From Candidatus Atribacteria bacterium 1244-E10-H5-B2 (GTDB lineage Bacteria > Atribacterota > JS1 > SB-45 > 34-128), in the NCBI GenBank assembly GCA_003575245.1, contig NMQN01000484.1, positions 1 to 5,132 of the forward strand: a stretch of 5,132 nucleotides of DNA. The letters run 5' to 3'. Every line of letters begins with the position of its first letter. Positions within the stretch are counted from its first letter, which is position 1. Positions 4,978 to 5,132 of this stretch are shown here, piece after piece. Under the pieces are notes generated by a model. That model had not been told where the DNA came from and searched no databases. It was given only the letters and a program-made list of their open reading frames with translations. The translations under genes were made by a program, and so were the position numbers.

Positions 4978-5132
4978 TTAATTCACATCATCAAGACGGT
5001 GATCCGTAGCTATTTTTTCTTCTAGGCTCTTGCCCCGGTCGATTATCTCCTTATAGAATCTCGGATATTGTTTTCGCAGACTGGCCGGGCATAGGATATT
5101 TTTAGCCCAGAACTTATCTTCTACTACCCAGT
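4978..5132 (-). CDS. Replication initiation protein, C-terminal fragment
   Basis: Only the last 50 residues are present, since the gene continues beyond the right edge; the first complete codon is at 5130. The visible part begins WVVEDKFWAKNILCPASLRK and continues QYPRFYKEII, then a charged tail ending in LDDVN. The pattern (D)-FW-xx-I-x-P-xx-LRK is the typical end of phage replication-initiator or replisome-organiser proteins (lambda O-like or DnaD-like, with an N-terminal winged helix that would lie outside the window). The stop TAA at 4980-4978 is 12 bases ahead of the next gene, so both are in one operon. The assignment is inferred from this short tail and its neighbour. Confidence 0.6.
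   Translation of the reverse strand, partial: WVVEDKFWAKNILCPASLRKQYPRFYKEIIDRGKSLEEKIATDHRLDDVN

Overview
This window is a piece of a tailed double-stranded DNA phage (Caudoviricetes) or prophage. All genes lie on the minus strand, so transcription runs from base 5132 towards base 1. The sequence is visibly AT-rich and lysine/isoleucine-rich. It has tight gene spacing and AGGAG-type ribosome binding sites before most genes, which suits a low-GC bacterial host such as a Bacillota-like or uncultured anaerobic lineage. No integrase, host gene or tRNA is present to fix the host or to decide between free phage and prophage.

In transcription order, the right part (5132 to about 3668) is the end of an early or replication module. 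It holds the C-terminal tail of a probable replication-initiation (O/DnaD-like) protein, a 195-aa replication-associated protein (DUF6475-like, possibly a helicase-loader analogue), a 77-aa protein of unknown function, a 50-aa single-pass membrane protein and a 99-aa stand-alone VRR-NUC nuclease. These genes are packed closely. Two junctions are ATGA overlaps (4378-4381 and 3964-3967), which implies translational coupling.

The centre (3670 to 3375) is the control region. It has two candidate minus-strand promoters, a 51-aa TTG-initiated gene that resembles DUF2292/YezD, and a strong intrinsic terminator placed only about 20 bases before the terminase small-subunit gene. Late transcription must therefore read through the terminator, or its promoter must lie inside this segment. 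The promoter, short leader, terminator, terminase order recalls late-gene control by antitermination (lambda pR'-tR'), but no antiterminator gene is visible here.

The left part (3374 to 1) is the packaging and head module: terminase small subunit (GTG start), terminase large subunit (ATPase plus RNase H-like nuclease, motifs intact) and a portal protein that runs off the left edge. The terminase genes overlap by 68 bases, and the overlap holds an 18-base tandem repeat read in two frames.

Overall this is a recognisable replication/packaging junction. The less ordinary parts are the regulatory segment before terS, the unannotated 51-aa gene, the membrane protein coupled to the nuclease, and repeated gene edges around the two small unknown genes. 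I see no clear evidence of a wholly new system.
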